From: CAVZGO01 sp963774935
GTDB taxonomy: Bacteria; Chloroflexota; Anaerolineae; Anaerolineales; UBA4823
Assembly: GCA_963774935.1 (NCBI GenBank)
Contig: CAVZGO010000002.1
Location: 1 to 64,000, forward strand
DNA: 64,000 bases
Direction: 5' to 3'
Shown: positions 1 through 8,854 of the stretch, piece after piece
How positions within the stretch are numbered: the stretch's first letter is position 1
How the letters are laid out: every line of letters starts with the position of its first letter
Notes under the pieces: generated by a model
What the model saw: the letters and a program-made list of their open reading frames with translations, nothing else
What the model was told of the DNA's origin: nothing
Database searches by the model: none
Made by a program: the position numbers and the translations under genes

Positions 1-1
1 C

Positions 2-466
2 CAGACGCTGATCGAGACGGTGGAGCGCACGATCTTACATTTGCAAGGAGTTATGGAGATGAGCAAACAGGATTTGTACTCTGGTTTTGACGAAGAGCAG
101 CAAAAACAGTACGAGGTGCAGGTGCGCCAGCGCTGGGGTGATGCGGCAATGGAGCGGACGAAACCCTGGAGCGCTTACACGCCTGAGCAGAAAAATGACA
201 TCCTGAACGAGCTGCACGATATCAGCGCCGGGGTGGCAGCCAATATGGAAAAAGGTCACGACAGCGCCGAGGTGCAGTACTGGATCGACCGCTGGTACCA
301 GGCAATCAACACCTACTTCTATGAATGCTCGCTGGAGATTTTCGAAGCGCTGGGGCACGGCTACACCCAGGACCCGGCTTTCACCGAGACCTATGAGAAG
401 ATTCGCCCCGGTCTGGCAGCTTTCATGGAAAAGTCAATGACTTATTACTGCCAGGTCAGGGCCTAA
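2..466 (+). CDS. TipA-type MerR family regulator, C-terminal part (5' end outside window)
   Basis: The reading frame is open from the left edge, so the gene begins upstream and only about 154 residues are visible. The visible part starts with a helix of the kind that ends the MerR dimerisation coiled coil (LIETVERTILHLQG), followed by the alpha-helical TipAS ligand-binding domain (SKQDLYSGFDEEQQKQYE, then a Trp/Tyr-rich region with WIDRWYQAINTYFY). In characterised TipA proteins this domain binds thiopeptides or other drugs and activates transcription. The internal GTG at 20 is not a plausible start because homology continues before it. The DNA-binding domain cannot be judged. A strong hairpin follows the stop. 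Confidence 0.85.
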   Translation, partial: QTLIETVERTILHLQGVMEMSKQDLYSGFDEEQQKQYEVQVRQRWGDAAMERTKPWSAYTPEQKNDILNELHDISAGVAANMEKGHDSAEVQYWIDRWYQAINTYFYECSLEIFEALGHGYTQDPAFTETYEKIRPGLAAFMEKSMTYYCQVRA

Positions 467-506
467 AGGCAAATACCCGTTATTCTACGGAATGGCTGTA
501 TTCCTA

Positions 507-542
507 CAAAAACAGGGTGTGAAAATATCACACCCTGTTTTT
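507..542. terminator. Bidirectional intrinsic terminator
   Basis: An inverted repeat AACAGGGTGTGA / TCACACCCTGTT with a short A-rich loop is flanked by A-run and T-run, so it can act in both directions. It lies between the convergent TipA-type regulator and the sugar dehydrogenase. Confidence 0.85.
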
Positions 543-555
543 AATCCCAGGTCGC

Positions 556-1797
556 TTATGGCGAAACGAGCTGGTAAATCTCCCCTGTGTTGCGACTGGC
601 AAAATACAGCTCACCGGCTTCGCTCTCCCCAAAGGTGGAGATGAAATAGGTCGTGTCCAGGGGCTGGCTGATCTCCCAGCCCATCCCTGCATCCCGCAAG
701 CCCCAGATTCTGCCGCTGCAGTAATCGGCAAAAAAGTAAATGCCATCCAACACCGGGTACGCTGAGCCGCGATAAACATACCCACCGGTCACTGAGCAGT
801 TGCCGCTGCTGTGCGAGTACACCCACACCGGCAATGTCAAACCAGTCTTGTCGCAATTCGGATTATTGTAGCAGACCAGTCCTTCCATCACATTCCAGCC
901 GTAATTCTCTCCTCCGCTGCTGATGGTGGGCTGGAAATTGATCTCCTCCCAATTGGACTGCCCCACATCGGCAGTGTACAGGTCACCGGTCTGGCGATCG
1001 AAGGAGAAGCGCCAGGGGTTGCGCATTCCCAGCGCCCAGATCTCTTCCCGATAACCGGACTGGTTCAGGAAGGGGTTGTCCGAAGGAATGGCATAGCGAA
1101 ACGACGCCGGCGAGCCATCGCTGCCTGTGCGCGCCAAAGGTATGTACTGACGATAGGCTCCAGTTGGAGCCTGCGCGGGCAGCGGCTCGATGCGAATGCG
1201 CAGCAGCTTGCCCAGCAAGGAAGCCGGGTTCTGCGCGTTGCCATTCGGGTCGCCACCCCCACCGCCATCCCCTGGGCCGAGATACAGGCTGCCATCTGGT
1301 CCGAATGCAAGCTGGCCGCCGTTGTGGTTGGTATTGGTAGGATGCTCAAGCAGCAGCACCAGCTCTTCGCTGGCAGGATCAGCCTGAGCCGGGTTAGCGC
1401 TGAGGCGGAAGCGCGAGACCTGGTTATTGCTCTGCTGATTGGTGTAATAGACATAAAAATCATCCCGCCCGGCGCCAAAGCCCGGTGGAAAAGCCAGCCC
1501 CAGCAAGCCTTCCTCGCTGCCGCCGCCATTCGCAGAGGACAGCACTCTACCAGAGATATCCAGGAAGGTGCCTGACAGGGTGCTTCCCTGCACAACCTGG
1601 ATGCGCCCGGTTTGCTCAACGATGAACAGACGTCCGCTGCCATCGCCGGCGTTGGTAATTGCCGCCGGATTGCTGAGCCCGCCCACCAGCTTGACCACCT
1701 GGAAGGTAGGCCAGGCTGTTGCTTCATCTACAGAAGCTCTACCCGGAAAATAGGTGGCGACCAGCAAAAACAGGGCTAAGATCATTGACCGTATCAT
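556..1797 (-). CDS. Secreted PQQ-dependent sugar dehydrogenase (glucose/sorbosone dehydrogenase family)
   Basis: About 413 residues. A signal peptide covers roughly residues 1-22 and is followed by a six-bladed beta-propeller of the soluble glucose/sorbosone dehydrogenase family. Visible family motifs include GRLFIVEQTGRI, GLLGLAFPPGF, NHNGGQLAFGPDGSLYLG (the conserved His of HNGG is near residue 158) and GDGG. Such enzymes oxidise sugars with PQQ outside the cytoplasm; the actual substrate here is unknown. The start at 1797 is chosen over an ATG 20 codons upstream because AAAGGA lies eight bases before it and because it begins the signal peptide directly. It stands alone between a shared terminator and a divergent ABC operon. 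Confidence 0.85.
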   Translation of the reverse strand: MIRSMILALFLLVATYFPGRASVDEATAWPTFQVVKLVGGLSNPAAITNAGDGSGRLFIVEQTGRIQVVQGSTLSGTFLDISGRVLSSANGGGSEEGLLGLAFPPGFGAGRDDFYVYYTNQQSNNQVSRFRLSANPAQADPASEELVLLLEHPTNTNHNGGQLAFGPDGSLYLGPGDGGGGGDPNGNAQNPASLLGKLLRIRIEPLPAQAPTGAYRQYIPLARTGSDGSPASFRYAIPSDNPFLNQSGYREEIWALGMRNPWRFSFDRQTGDLYTADVGQSNWEEINFQPTISSGGENYGWNVMEGLVCYNNPNCDKTGLTLPVWVYSHSSGNCSVTGGYVYRGSAYPVLDGIYFFADYCSGRIWGLRDAGMGWEISQPLDTTYFISTFGESEAGELYFASRNTGEIYQLVSP

Positions 1798-1869
1798 TCG
1801 CAGTATCCTTTCATGATCTTTCCATGGAATAGCATTATTTGTACAAACAAACTCCATTATATCCGCTTG

Positions 1870-1898
1870 TTGATGCAGTTGCCGATTTACACTATAAT
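1870..1898 (+). promoter_or_regulatory. Sigma70-type promoter predicting a leaderless transcript
   Basis: TTGATG at 1870-1875 and a perfect TATAAT at 1893-1898 are separated by 17 bases. Initiation would fall at about 1905-1906, on the A of the ATG at 1906. No Shine-Dalgarno sequence precedes that ATG. Confidence 0.7.
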
Positions 1899-1905
1899 AG
1901 TCGCC

Positions 1906-2907
1906 ATGTCTCTAGCAACCTCCCCCATATCTGCCCCTGCCATCCAGGTCGATCAAATCAGCAAAACCTACCAGGTACCCGAGCGAGAAGGCGGTTTCGG
2001 CGCTTCGCTGCGCAGCTTTTTCCGCCGCCGCTATACCTCCGTCCAGGCTGTGAAGCAGGTTTCCTTCACCGTCCAGCCCGGAGAAGTGATTGGCTTCCTG
2101 GGTCCCAACGGAGCTGGCAAAACCACCACCCTGAAGATGCTCTCCGGGCTGCTGCACCCCACCGCCGGAGGCGCGAGCGTGCTGGGTTTTACGCCCTGGG
2201 AGAGACCGCGCGAGTACCTGGCATCGATGACCCTGGTGATGGGACAGCGCAACCGCCTGGCGTGGGACATTCCGGCGGCTGATTCGTTCCTGCTCAACCA
2301 GGCGATCTACCGCATCCCCGAGGCAGACTACCAGCGCACGCTGAAAGAGCTCGACGAGCTGCTGGAGCTCGGCCCAATCATGCGCAAGCCGGTGCGCAAC
2401 CTGTCGCTGGGCGAGCGCATGAAGTGCGAGATGGCAGCCGGTCTGCTGCATCGTCCGCAGGTGCTCTTCCTCGACGAGCCGACTATCGGGCTGGACATCA
2501 CCGCCCAGGCGCGCATCCGTTCCTTCTTACAGGAATACAACCGCCGCACCGGCGCAACCATCCTGCTCACCAGCCACTACATGGCAGACGTGACCGCCCT
2601 GTGCGAGCGCATTATCATCATCCATCACGGGCAGTTGAAATATGACGGCGGGCTCAGCGAGCTCTCACGGCGCATCGCCCCGTTCAAGCTGATCGGCGTG
2701 GCGCTGCAGGAAGGCGCTCCTTGTGACCTGGGCTGCTATGGCGAGCTGACGGTAAGTGAGAACGGGGATGGCAAGCAGTACATCCGCGTTCCGGCTGACG
2801 AAGTGACCAGCCTGACCGCGCAAATCCTGGCTGAGCTGCCGGTGTACGACCTGACCATTGAAGACCCGCCCATCGAGAGCATTATCGAAAGCGCTTTTGC
2901 CGAGTAA
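1906..2907 (+). CDS. ABC-2 type exporter, ATP-binding subunit
   Basis: 333 residues from the ATG at 1906. Walker A GPNGAGKTT is at residues 66-74, the signature LSLGE and Walker B VLFLDEPTIGLD follow, then the H-loop region (LLTSHYMAD). The long insertion before the ABC core and the pairing with two 265-residue permeases match the uncharacterised three-gene ABC-2 group (COG4586/4587/3694 type). It would energise export of an unknown hydrophobic or drug-like substrate. The longer reading frame back to 1813 is rejected because the promoter overlaps it. It is the first gene of a three-gene operon with gaps of six and two bases. Confidence 0.9.
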   Translation: MSLATSPISAPAIQVDQISKTYQVPEREGGFGASLRSFFRRRYTSVQAVKQVSFTVQPGEVIGFLGPNGAGKTTTLKMLSGLLHPTAGGASVLGFTPWERPREYLASMTLVMGQRNRLAWDIPAADSFLLNQAIYRIPEADYQRTLKELDELLELGPIMRKPVRNLSLGERMKCEMAAGLLHRPQVLFLDEPTIGLDITAQARIRSFLQEYNRRTGATILLTSHYMADVTALCERIIIIHHGQLKYDGGLSELSRRIAPFKLIGVALQEGAPCDLGCYGELTVSENGDGKQYIRVPADEVTSLTAQILAELPVYDLTIEDPPIESIIESAFAE

Positions 2908-2913
2908 ATCATT

Positions 2914-3711
2914 ATGCTGCGCATCTATCAACGATTATGGCAGGTCAACTGGGCTGAGCAGTGGCAGTACCGCGCCAACCTGATGATGTACCTGTTTTAC
3001 TGGCTGGTCTCGCCAATCATCTACCTGGCGGTGTGGACCACCATCGCCAGCAGCCAGGGCAGCGTCAAAGGGCTGACCGCTAATGATTTTGTCACCTATT
3101 ACATGACGCTGCTGATCGTCGACCAGCTCACAGCCGATATCACCATCCACGTTTTCGCTTACAAAATCCAGGATGGCACGCTCGCGGGCGAGCTGCTGCG
3201 CCCGATCCATCCCATCCTGACCAACAACCTGGTCAACAACCTGGCGTTTAAAGCCATTACTTTCATCGTACTGATCCCCGTCTGGCTGGTTTTATTTCTG
3301 CTGTTCAAACCGGACTTCAGCAGCGTCACCTGGCAAAACCTGCTGCTGGCGGTGCCCGCGGTGATATTCGGCTTCGGACTCAACTTCCTGCTCAGCGCGG
3401 CCATCACCTGCCTGGCATTCTGGACCACGCGCGTGCATTCGATTATGTCCTTCTACGATGCACTGCGCATGCTGTTCGCCGGCTTGTTCGTGCCCCTGAG
3501 CCTGATGCCGCCGCTCATCCAGCAGATCGCCCTGTTTTTACCCTTCCAATATATGATCTACTTTCCCATCCAGGTCATCCTGGGTCAGGTGACGCCTGAC
3601 GAGCTGCTGCGCGGCTATATTACGGCATTCGTCTGGCTGCTGGTCGCCGCGGCAGTCTTCTGGCTTGCCTGGCGGGAAGGCGTCAGGCGTTTTTCGGCGG
3701 TGGGAGCCTGA
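2914..3711 (+). CDS. ABC-2 type exporter permease (first)
   Basis: 265 residues with about six hydrophobic segments, for example around residues 22-45 (MMYLFYWLVSPIIYLAVW) and the central VLIPVWLVLFLLF. Size, N-terminal charged stretch (WQVNWAEQWQYRANL) and position right after the ATPase fit the COG4587 permease family. It presumably forms a heterodimeric channel with the next gene. The gap to the ATPase stop is six bases and the next gene starts two bases after this stop, so the three are almost certainly co-transcribed and translationally linked. Confidence 0.85.
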   Translation: MLRIYQRLWQVNWAEQWQYRANLMMYLFYWLVSPIIYLAVWTTIASSQGSVKGLTANDFVTYYMTLLIVDQLTADITIHVFAYKIQDGTLAGELLRPIHPILTNNLVNNLAFKAITFIVLIPVWLVLFLLFKPDFSSVTWQNLLLAVPAVIFGFGLNFLLSAAITCLAFWTTRVHSIMSFYDALRMLFAGLFVPLSLMPPLIQQIALFLPFQYMIYFPIQVILGQVTPDELLRGYITAFVWLLVAAAVFWLAWREGVRRFSAVGA

Positions 3712-3713
3712 CC

Positions 3714-4511
3714 ATGCACAACCTGAAATTGATCAACACGCTGTTCAAGATCAATTTTCAAATGTCGCTGGCGTACCGCGTCGACATGTATGTGAACATT
3801 CTGATCAACTTGCTGTGGCTGGCAATTGAGCTCTTCAGCCTGAGCATTATTTTTACCAACACCGAATCGCTCAGCGGCTGGGGACCTGGTGAGCTGATAA
3901 CCCTGCTGGGGATTTTCCACATTGTCAATACCTTGATGATGAGCGTGATCTGGCCAGCCACCGAGAAATTCAACACCAGCGTGCGCGATGGCACCCTGGA
4001 TTACACCTTGCTGCTGCCGGCAAACAGCCTGTTCCTGGTCAGCTTCAGCCGCATCGTGATCTGGCGCATGTGGGACCTGATCACAGGGGTGGTGCTGATC
4101 ATTATCGGCATCCGTATGAGCGGCGGGATGGAGGCCGCCAGCATCAGCGCCATGAGCCTGGTCTATTTCACCCTGCTGACCACTTCCGGTGCGCTGATCC
4201 TGTACAGCCTGTGGGTGGGAATGATCGCCCTGACCTTCTGGTTCGTCAAGTTCGACAACAACGTCACTATTCTGCAGGCGCTGCTGGATGCCGGGCGCTA
4301 CCCCGCCACGGTCTACCCGAGCTGGCTGCGCCTGATTGTCACCTTTGTAGTGCCGGTGGCAGTCGCCACAACCGTGCCGCTGCGGGCGCTGCACGGTGAG
4401 CTGGGCGGCTGGCAGGTGCTGCTGTTTCTGGGAATTGGCGCAGCCTGCTTCCTGATTGCATTACAAGTATGGAAAGCCGGGGTAAAGAAATACAGTGGGG
4501 CGAGCAGCTAG
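3714..4511 (+). CDS. ABC-2 type exporter permease (second)
   Basis: 265 residues, about six membrane segments, beginning MHNLKLINTLFKINFQMSLAYRVDMY, where the amphipathic N-terminus precedes the first membrane span as in COG3694 permeases. It is the partner of the preceding permease. Its TAG stop overlaps the stop codon of the convergent Nudix gene in the palindrome CTAG (4508-4511), so the two transcription units meet without any spacer or visible terminator. Confidence 0.85.
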   Translation: MHNLKLINTLFKINFQMSLAYRVDMYVNILINLLWLAIELFSLSIIFTNTESLSGWGPGELITLLGIFHIVNTLMMSVIWPATEKFNTSVRDGTLDYTLLLPANSLFLVSFSRIVIWRMWDLITGVVLIIIGIRMSGGMEAASISAMSLVYFTLLTTSGALILYSLWVGMIALTFWFVKFDNNVTILQALLDAGRYPATVYPSWLRLIVTFVVPVAVATTVPLRALHGELGGWQVLLFLGIGAACFLIALQVWKAGVKKYSGASS

Positions 4512-4996
4512 AGTGGTATCCCCAAGATTGTGTACACCAGACGCGCCTCGCCCGGAAGGATGAAATTTGGCAGCTCGGCGGCACTAAAATAATCGATTTT
4601 TGAGACTTCCACGCTCGGGCGGAACTCCCCACCTTCCAGCTTGCATTCGTAGAAAATGCCCACGTGGCGGTAGCTGGAAGCGCTGGTGACCAGCAATGGG
4701 CGGATGACCTGCACCTGCAAGCCAGTTTCTTCCATCAGCTCGCGCTGCATCGCCTCGGCAGGGTCTTCGCCGAATTTCAGGTCGCCGCCTGGCAGCCCCC
4801 AGGGATATTCTTTGCGGTAGGTGTGGTAGCACAACAGCAGGCGCCCGGCATCGTCCTGGATCATGCCAGCCACGGCTACGCGAAAACGAACCGAAAAAAG
4901 GGTTAGCACCAGACGCTGCAGCCAGTTCGGCAGCTCACGCCAGATGCGCAGCAGCACAGCATGCAGGCGTTCTTGTATCGACCATGGATGATTCAT
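4508..4996 (-). CDS. Nudix hydrolase
   Basis: 162 residues. A complete Nudix box (GX5EX7REUXEEXGU) is present at about residues 71-93 as GDLKFGE-DPAEAMQ-RELMEETGL, so the metal-binding glutamates are intact. A hydrophobic, amphipathic N-terminus of about 35 residues precedes the domain. Nudix enzymes cleave nucleoside-diphosphate-linked compounds; the substrate cannot be told. The ATG lies two bases after the stop of the upstream membrane-protein gene, so the two form a minus-strand operon. Confidence 0.9.
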   Translation of the reverse strand: MNHPWSIQERLHAVLLRIWRELPNWLQRLVLTLFSVRFRVAVAGMIQDDAGRLLLCYHTYRKEYPWGLPGGDLKFGEDPAEAMQRELMEETGLQVQVIRPLLVTSASSYRHVGIFYECKLEGGEFRPSVEVSKIDYFSAAELPNFILPGEARLVYTILGIPL

Positions 4997-4998
4997 GC

Positions 4999-5811
4999 TT
5001 AATGACGTGTGACCAGGCGGCCAATCCAGACGTTGAAGCCCCAGATGAGCGCCGGCGCCAGCAGCAAGGTCAGGGTGACCACCAGGTAAATGCCCATGCC
5101 CCCCATCAGCTCGGAGGGGGTCAATGCGTCAAAACCCAGGCTCACCAACCCCAGCGAGTAAACGATAAAAGTCATCAGTCCGGCTATCAGGTTAACTGCC
5201 ATGCACAGCCCCACCCCTCGCATCCAACGCCCCCAGCGGGTAGAAAGCAGCGCAGCGATCCCGCACAGCAGTCCCAGGCTGAAGCAAATCAGCGCCCCCA
5301 GCTCATAAGGAATCGGATCGATAACCGCCAGCGCCAGCATGGGGAAGAAGTAGATCACCACCAGCAGGCTGGCGATGCGGTCGCGGCGGAAGATGTAAAC
5401 GGCCAGGATGAAGATCCCCAGCTGCACAGCAATGCTCACGATGTAGGCTAATGAGCTATTGAGCAAATTGGGCACCAGCACGCTGATTGCCTGCAACAGA
5501 TAAATTACCGACGTGATAGCAAACGGATACCAGCTCGCTGCCCAGGTTGGCCAGCCCCGCCGGCGCGCCAGGATCACAACGAAGAACGCCGCCAGGCTGA
5601 GCAGCATGGTCAGCACGTTCACCAGCATGCTTTGCCAGGAGTCCTCACCCGGTGGTGAGATGGTGAATACCAGATACAAACCGCTGAGCATCAAGCCGTA
5701 AAGGAAGTACGGCAAGCCGGCGAGCAGGGCATCCCTCCATGGAGCGGGAGGATGGTCACCGGCGCTCAGCCAGTCACGCAGCAATTGAGTTGGTGCAGGT
5801 GTGGTTGCCAT
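4999..5811 (-). CDS. Polytopic membrane protein of unknown function
   Basis: 270 residues with about seven or eight hydrophobic segments and no recognisable soluble domain. The N-terminal 25 residues are polar (TPAPTQLLRDWLSAGDHPPAP). I do not recognise the family. It is the first gene of a two-gene unit with the Nudix hydrolase. There is no Shine-Dalgarno sequence; instead a TATAAT box stands six bases before the ATG, suggesting a leaderless mRNA. Confidence 0.7.
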   Translation of the reverse strand: MATTPAPTQLLRDWLSAGDHPPAPWRDALLAGLPYFLYGLMLSGLYLVFTISPPGEDSWQSMLVNVLTMLLSLAAFFVVILARRRGWPTWAASWYPFAITSVIYLLQAISVLVPNLLNSSLAYIVSIAVQLGIFILAVYIFRRDRIASLLVVIYFFPMLALAVIDPIPYELGALICFSLGLLCGIAALLSTRWGRWMRGVGLCMAVNLIAGLMTFIVYSLGLVSLGFDALTPSELMGGMGIYLVVTLTLLLAPALIWGFNVWIGRLVTRH

Positions 5812-5817
5812 GTACCA

Positions 5818-5823
5818 ATTATA
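5818..5823 (-). promoter_or_regulatory. TATAAT -10 box, leaderless start for the membrane-protein gene
   Basis: On the minus strand TATAAT is followed by six bases and then the ATG at 5811. Transcription would begin at or next to the start codon. The -35 region is weak. Confidence 0.55.
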
Positions 5824-5977
5824 GTGTAAAAACCAGCATTGCCTTGCTCGAACCTTACCGGCATCCTATACCGATGATCATTTGCAGCATGCCTGATCCC
5901 AAAAGGATGTGTTAAACTTGCAGGCATACCTCGTACGATGCCATTAGATATCCTCATGTGTTAGAGGAAGCGATAAG

Positions 5978-7753
5978 ATGACAATATCACCACGCGTGAC
6001 AGAGCTGCTCGCCCGCATGACTCTCGAAGAAAAAATCGGCCAGATGACCCAGGTTTCCCGGGTAGGGCTGCAACCGGAAGCAGTCGGGCGATACTCCATC
6101 GGCTCAGTCTTAAGCGGCGGCGGTGCATATCCGCTGGAAAACACCTCGAAAGGCTGGGCAGAGATGGTAGGCGAATACCAGCAGGCTGCCCTGGGGACTC
6201 GCCTGGGCATCCCAATATTATACGGCGTGGACGCCGTGCACGGGCACAACAACCTCTACGGTGCGGTGATTTTTCCGCACAACATCGGTCTGGGCGCTAC
6301 GCGCGATCCGCTGCTGGTGCAGCAGATTGGCCGTGCCACCGCTGAAGAGATGGCTGCCTGCGGGCTGCACTGGAACTTTGCCCCCACCGTGGCAGTGCCG
6401 CAGGATCTGCGCTGGGGCAGGGCTTTCGAAGGCTTTGGGCAGGATACCTTCCTGGTGGCGCAGCTCGGGGCGGCTTATATCAAGGGATTGCAGGCTGACC
6501 AATTGGGTGATCCACTCTCAGTGCTGGCGACCGCCAAACATTTCATCGGAGATGGTGCCACAAGCTGGGGAAGCTCGCGCTGGCCAATGCCCATCCCTCC
6601 CGGCTACCTGAGTGAGCCAGGGCAGGAAGGCGCTGAGTACATGCTTGACCAGGGCGACAGCTGCATCGACGAGGCGACACTGCGCACGGTGCACTTACCA
6701 CCTTATATCGCCGCGATTGATGCCGGGGTGAAGATCGTAATGGCATCCTTCTCAAGCTGGAATGGGCTGAAAATGCACGCCCACCGCTACCTGCTCACTG
6801 AAGTGCTCAAGGGTGAGCTCGGCTTCGATGGATTTATCATCTCCGATTGGGGGGGCATTGACCAGGTGGCTGACGACTATTACCAGGCTGTCGTGCGCTC
6901 AATCAACGCCGGGGTCGATATGGTCATGGTGCCGCTGGATTACGAACGGTTCATCGCCAGCATGAAACTGGCAGTGCAGCATGGCGACATCCCCATCGAG
7001 CGCATCGACGACGCCGTGCAGCGCATCCTGGACGTCAAAGAACAGGCCGGGTTGTTCGAACACCCGCTGCCCGACCCATGCTTCGCATCCCTGGTCGGAA
7101 CAGAAGCGCACCGCCGACTGGGTCGTGAGGCTGCTGCTAAATCGCTGGTGCTGCTGAAGAACGAGCGGCAGGTAATGCCGCTCTCCGAATCCACCTCCAC
7201 GATCCTGGTGGCTGGAGTCGCTGCAAACGACATCGGCTTGCAGTGCGGCGGCTGGACGATTGAGTGGCTGGGAAAACCTGGCGCGATCACCCCTGGCACC
7301 ACTATCCTGGAAGGGATTCGCAATACGGTCTCTCCAGACACCAACGTTCTATACAAGCCTGACGGTCAGTTTGCGAATCACGGCAGCGACAAGGCGGAGG
7401 TTGGCATTGTGGTGCTTGCCGAGAAGCCGTATGCTGAAGGCTTTGGCGACCGGCGTGACCTGGCTCTGCCGGCGGCGGATATTCAGCTCATCGAACGCAT
7501 GCGCAGGTACAGCCGTAAGCTGGTTGTGCTGCTGCTCTCAGGTCGCCCGCTGATCGTTACCGACCAGCTCCCTTTGATGGATGCCCTGGTAGCTGCATGG
7601 CTGCCGGGTACGGAAGGTCAGGGCGTGGCAGACGTGCTCTTCGGTGATCTGCAGTTCACCGGTAGGCTGTCATTCGCATGGCCGCAAAGTATGGAGCAGG
7701 TGCCCATGCCAGAAGGCGCACAACCGCTGTTCCCGATCAATTATGGGCTTTGA
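5978..7753 (+). CDS. Glycoside hydrolase family 3 (beta-glucosidase/beta-glycosidase)
   Basis: 591 residues, no signal peptide, so cytoplasmic. The N-terminal TIM barrel carries YGVDAVHGHNNLYGA, the KHFIGDG motif (GH3 KHF) and the nucleophile motif FDGFIISDWGG with Asp near residue 290. The second alpha/beta domain begins at about residue 375 (AAAKSLVLLKNE). The length fits the two-domain barley exo-glucanase-like type without a fibronectin III domain. GH3 enzymes release terminal beta-linked sugars. An AGAGG-like ribosome site precedes the ATG. The GH130 phosphorylase gene starts 49 bases downstream, suggesting a shared role in degrading plant beta-glycans such as (gluco)mannan; the exact substrate is inference. 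Confidence 0.9.
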   Translation: MTISPRVTELLARMTLEEKIGQMTQVSRVGLQPEAVGRYSIGSVLSGGGAYPLENTSKGWAEMVGEYQQAALGTRLGIPILYGVDAVHGHNNLYGAVIFPHNIGLGATRDPLLVQQIGRATAEEMAACGLHWNFAPTVAVPQDLRWGRAFEGFGQDTFLVAQLGAAYIKGLQADQLGDPLSVLATAKHFIGDGATSWGSSRWPMPIPPGYLSEPGQEGAEYMLDQGDSCIDEATLRTVHLPPYIAAIDAGVKIVMASFSSWNGLKMHAHRYLLTEVLKGELGFDGFIISDWGGIDQVADDYYQAVVRSINAGVDMVMVPLDYERFIASMKLAVQHGDIPIERIDDAVQRILDVKEQAGLFEHPLPDPCFASLVGTEAHRRLGREAAAKSLVLLKNERQVMPLSESTSTILVAGVAANDIGLQCGGWTIEWLGKPGAITPGTTILEGIRNTVSPDTNVLYKPDGQFANHGSDKAEVGIVVLAEKPYAEGFGDRRDLALPAADIQLIERMRRYSRKLVVLLLSGRPLIVTDQLPLMDALVAAWLPGTEGQGVADVLFGDLQFTGRLSFAWPQSMEQVPMPEGAQPLFPINYGL

Positions 7754-7801
7754 ACGTTAGACTCAGAGTTCGAATCGCGCGAGGAAAACTCAAGGATAAA
7801 G

Positions 7802-8782
7802 ATGAACAATTTGCTGAATACCCAACCATCTTTGAAAAACCTGCCCTGGGAAGACCGCCCGCAGGGCTGCAGTGACGTGGTGTGGCGCTACAGCGTCAAC
7901 CCAATCATCCCGCGCAATCTGATCCCTTCTTCGAATAGCATCTTCAACAGTGCAGTAGTACCCTTCCAGGATGGATTTGCCGGGGTTTTCCGCTGCGACA
8001 ATAAACGCCGCCAGATGAACCTCCATGCCGGGCGCAGCCAGGACGGTGTCCACTGGCAGATCGAGCATGCGCCAATCGAATGGCTATACCCGGACAGCGA
8101 GCTGGCAGGCTTCGAACACCGCTATGATCCACGCGTGACCTGGCTGGAAGACCGTTATTACGTCACCTGGTGCAACGGCTACCACGGCCCGACCATCGGC
8201 ATCGGCTATACCTTCGATTTCGAGCATTTCCACTTTCTCGAAAATGCGCTGCTGCCTAATAACCGCAATGGGGTGCTCTTCCCGCGCAAGATCGACGGAA
8301 AGTACATGCTGCTCAGCCGGCCTAGCGATCGCGGGCACACCCCCTTCGGCGATATCTTCTTAAGTCGCAGCCCGGACATGCTGCACTGGGGCGAGCACCG
8401 CTTTGTCATGGCGCCAGCCGAAGCCTGGGAGCATACCAAGATTGGAGCCGGACCAGTGCCGATCGAAACCGCACAAGGCTGGCTGCTCTTTTACCATGGC
8501 GTGCTGACTTCGTGCAACGGCTTTGTGTACAGCTACGGCGCTGTCCTGCTGGATTTAGACGAGCCCTGGAAAGTCATTGCGCGTGGCAAATCCTATTTAC
8601 ACTCCCCGCAAACGCTGTATGAATGCGTAGGGGATGTCCCCAACGTGGTCTTTCCATGCGCCACGCTGTACGACGCCTCAAGCGGGCGCATCGCCCTGTA
8701 CTACGGCGGCGCAGATACCGTTACAGCCCTGGCATTTGCTTATATCGACGAAGTGATCGATTTTATTAAGCAAGAATCCTGA
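7802..8782 (+). CDS. GH130 family beta-mannoside phosphorylase-like enzyme
   Basis: 326 residues, cytoplasmic, five-bladed beta-propeller family. Diagnostic motifs include YDPRVTWLEDRYYVTW, LFPRKIDGKYMLLSRP and KIGAGPVPIETAQGWLLFYHGV, which carry the catalytic Asp and phosphate-binding residues in GH130 enzymes. GH130 members phosphorolyse beta-1,2- or beta-1,4-mannosides, releasing mannose-1-phosphate. A ribosome site AAGGA precedes the ATG. Pairing with the GH3 gene supports intracellular oligosaccharide breakdown. The precise linkage specificity cannot be predicted here. Confidence 0.88.
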   Translation: MNNLLNTQPSLKNLPWEDRPQGCSDVVWRYSVNPIIPRNLIPSSNSIFNSAVVPFQDGFAGVFRCDNKRRQMNLHAGRSQDGVHWQIEHAPIEWLYPDSELAGFEHRYDPRVTWLEDRYYVTWCNGYHGPTIGIGYTFDFEHFHFLENALLPNNRNGVLFPRKIDGKYMLLSRPSDRGHTPFGDIFLSRSPDMLHWGEHRFVMAPAEAWEHTKIGAGPVPIETAQGWLLFYHGVLTSCNGFVYSYGAVLLDLDEPWKVIARGKSYLHSPQTLYECVGDVPNVVFPCATLYDASSGRIALYYGGADTVTALAFAYIDEVIDFIKQES

Positions 8783-8854
8783 CATTAAAACAAAATGCCA
8801 CGTATGGGTCAGGTAATCCAAACCCAAACGAGGCATCGATAAACAAAGGTAAGT

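Noticed and set aside
811..1575. 254-codon open frame on the plus strand
   Set aside because: It is antisense to the sugar dehydrogenase gene, whose homology is clear, and its protein has no recognisable features.
3615..4394. 259-codon open frame on the minus strand
   Set aside because: It lies opposite the second ABC permease and has His/Gln-rich shadow composition.
7753..7802. GTTCGAATC string resembling a tRNA T-loop
   Set aside because: Only about 48 bases lie between the two genes and there is no acceptor stem or anticodon arm.
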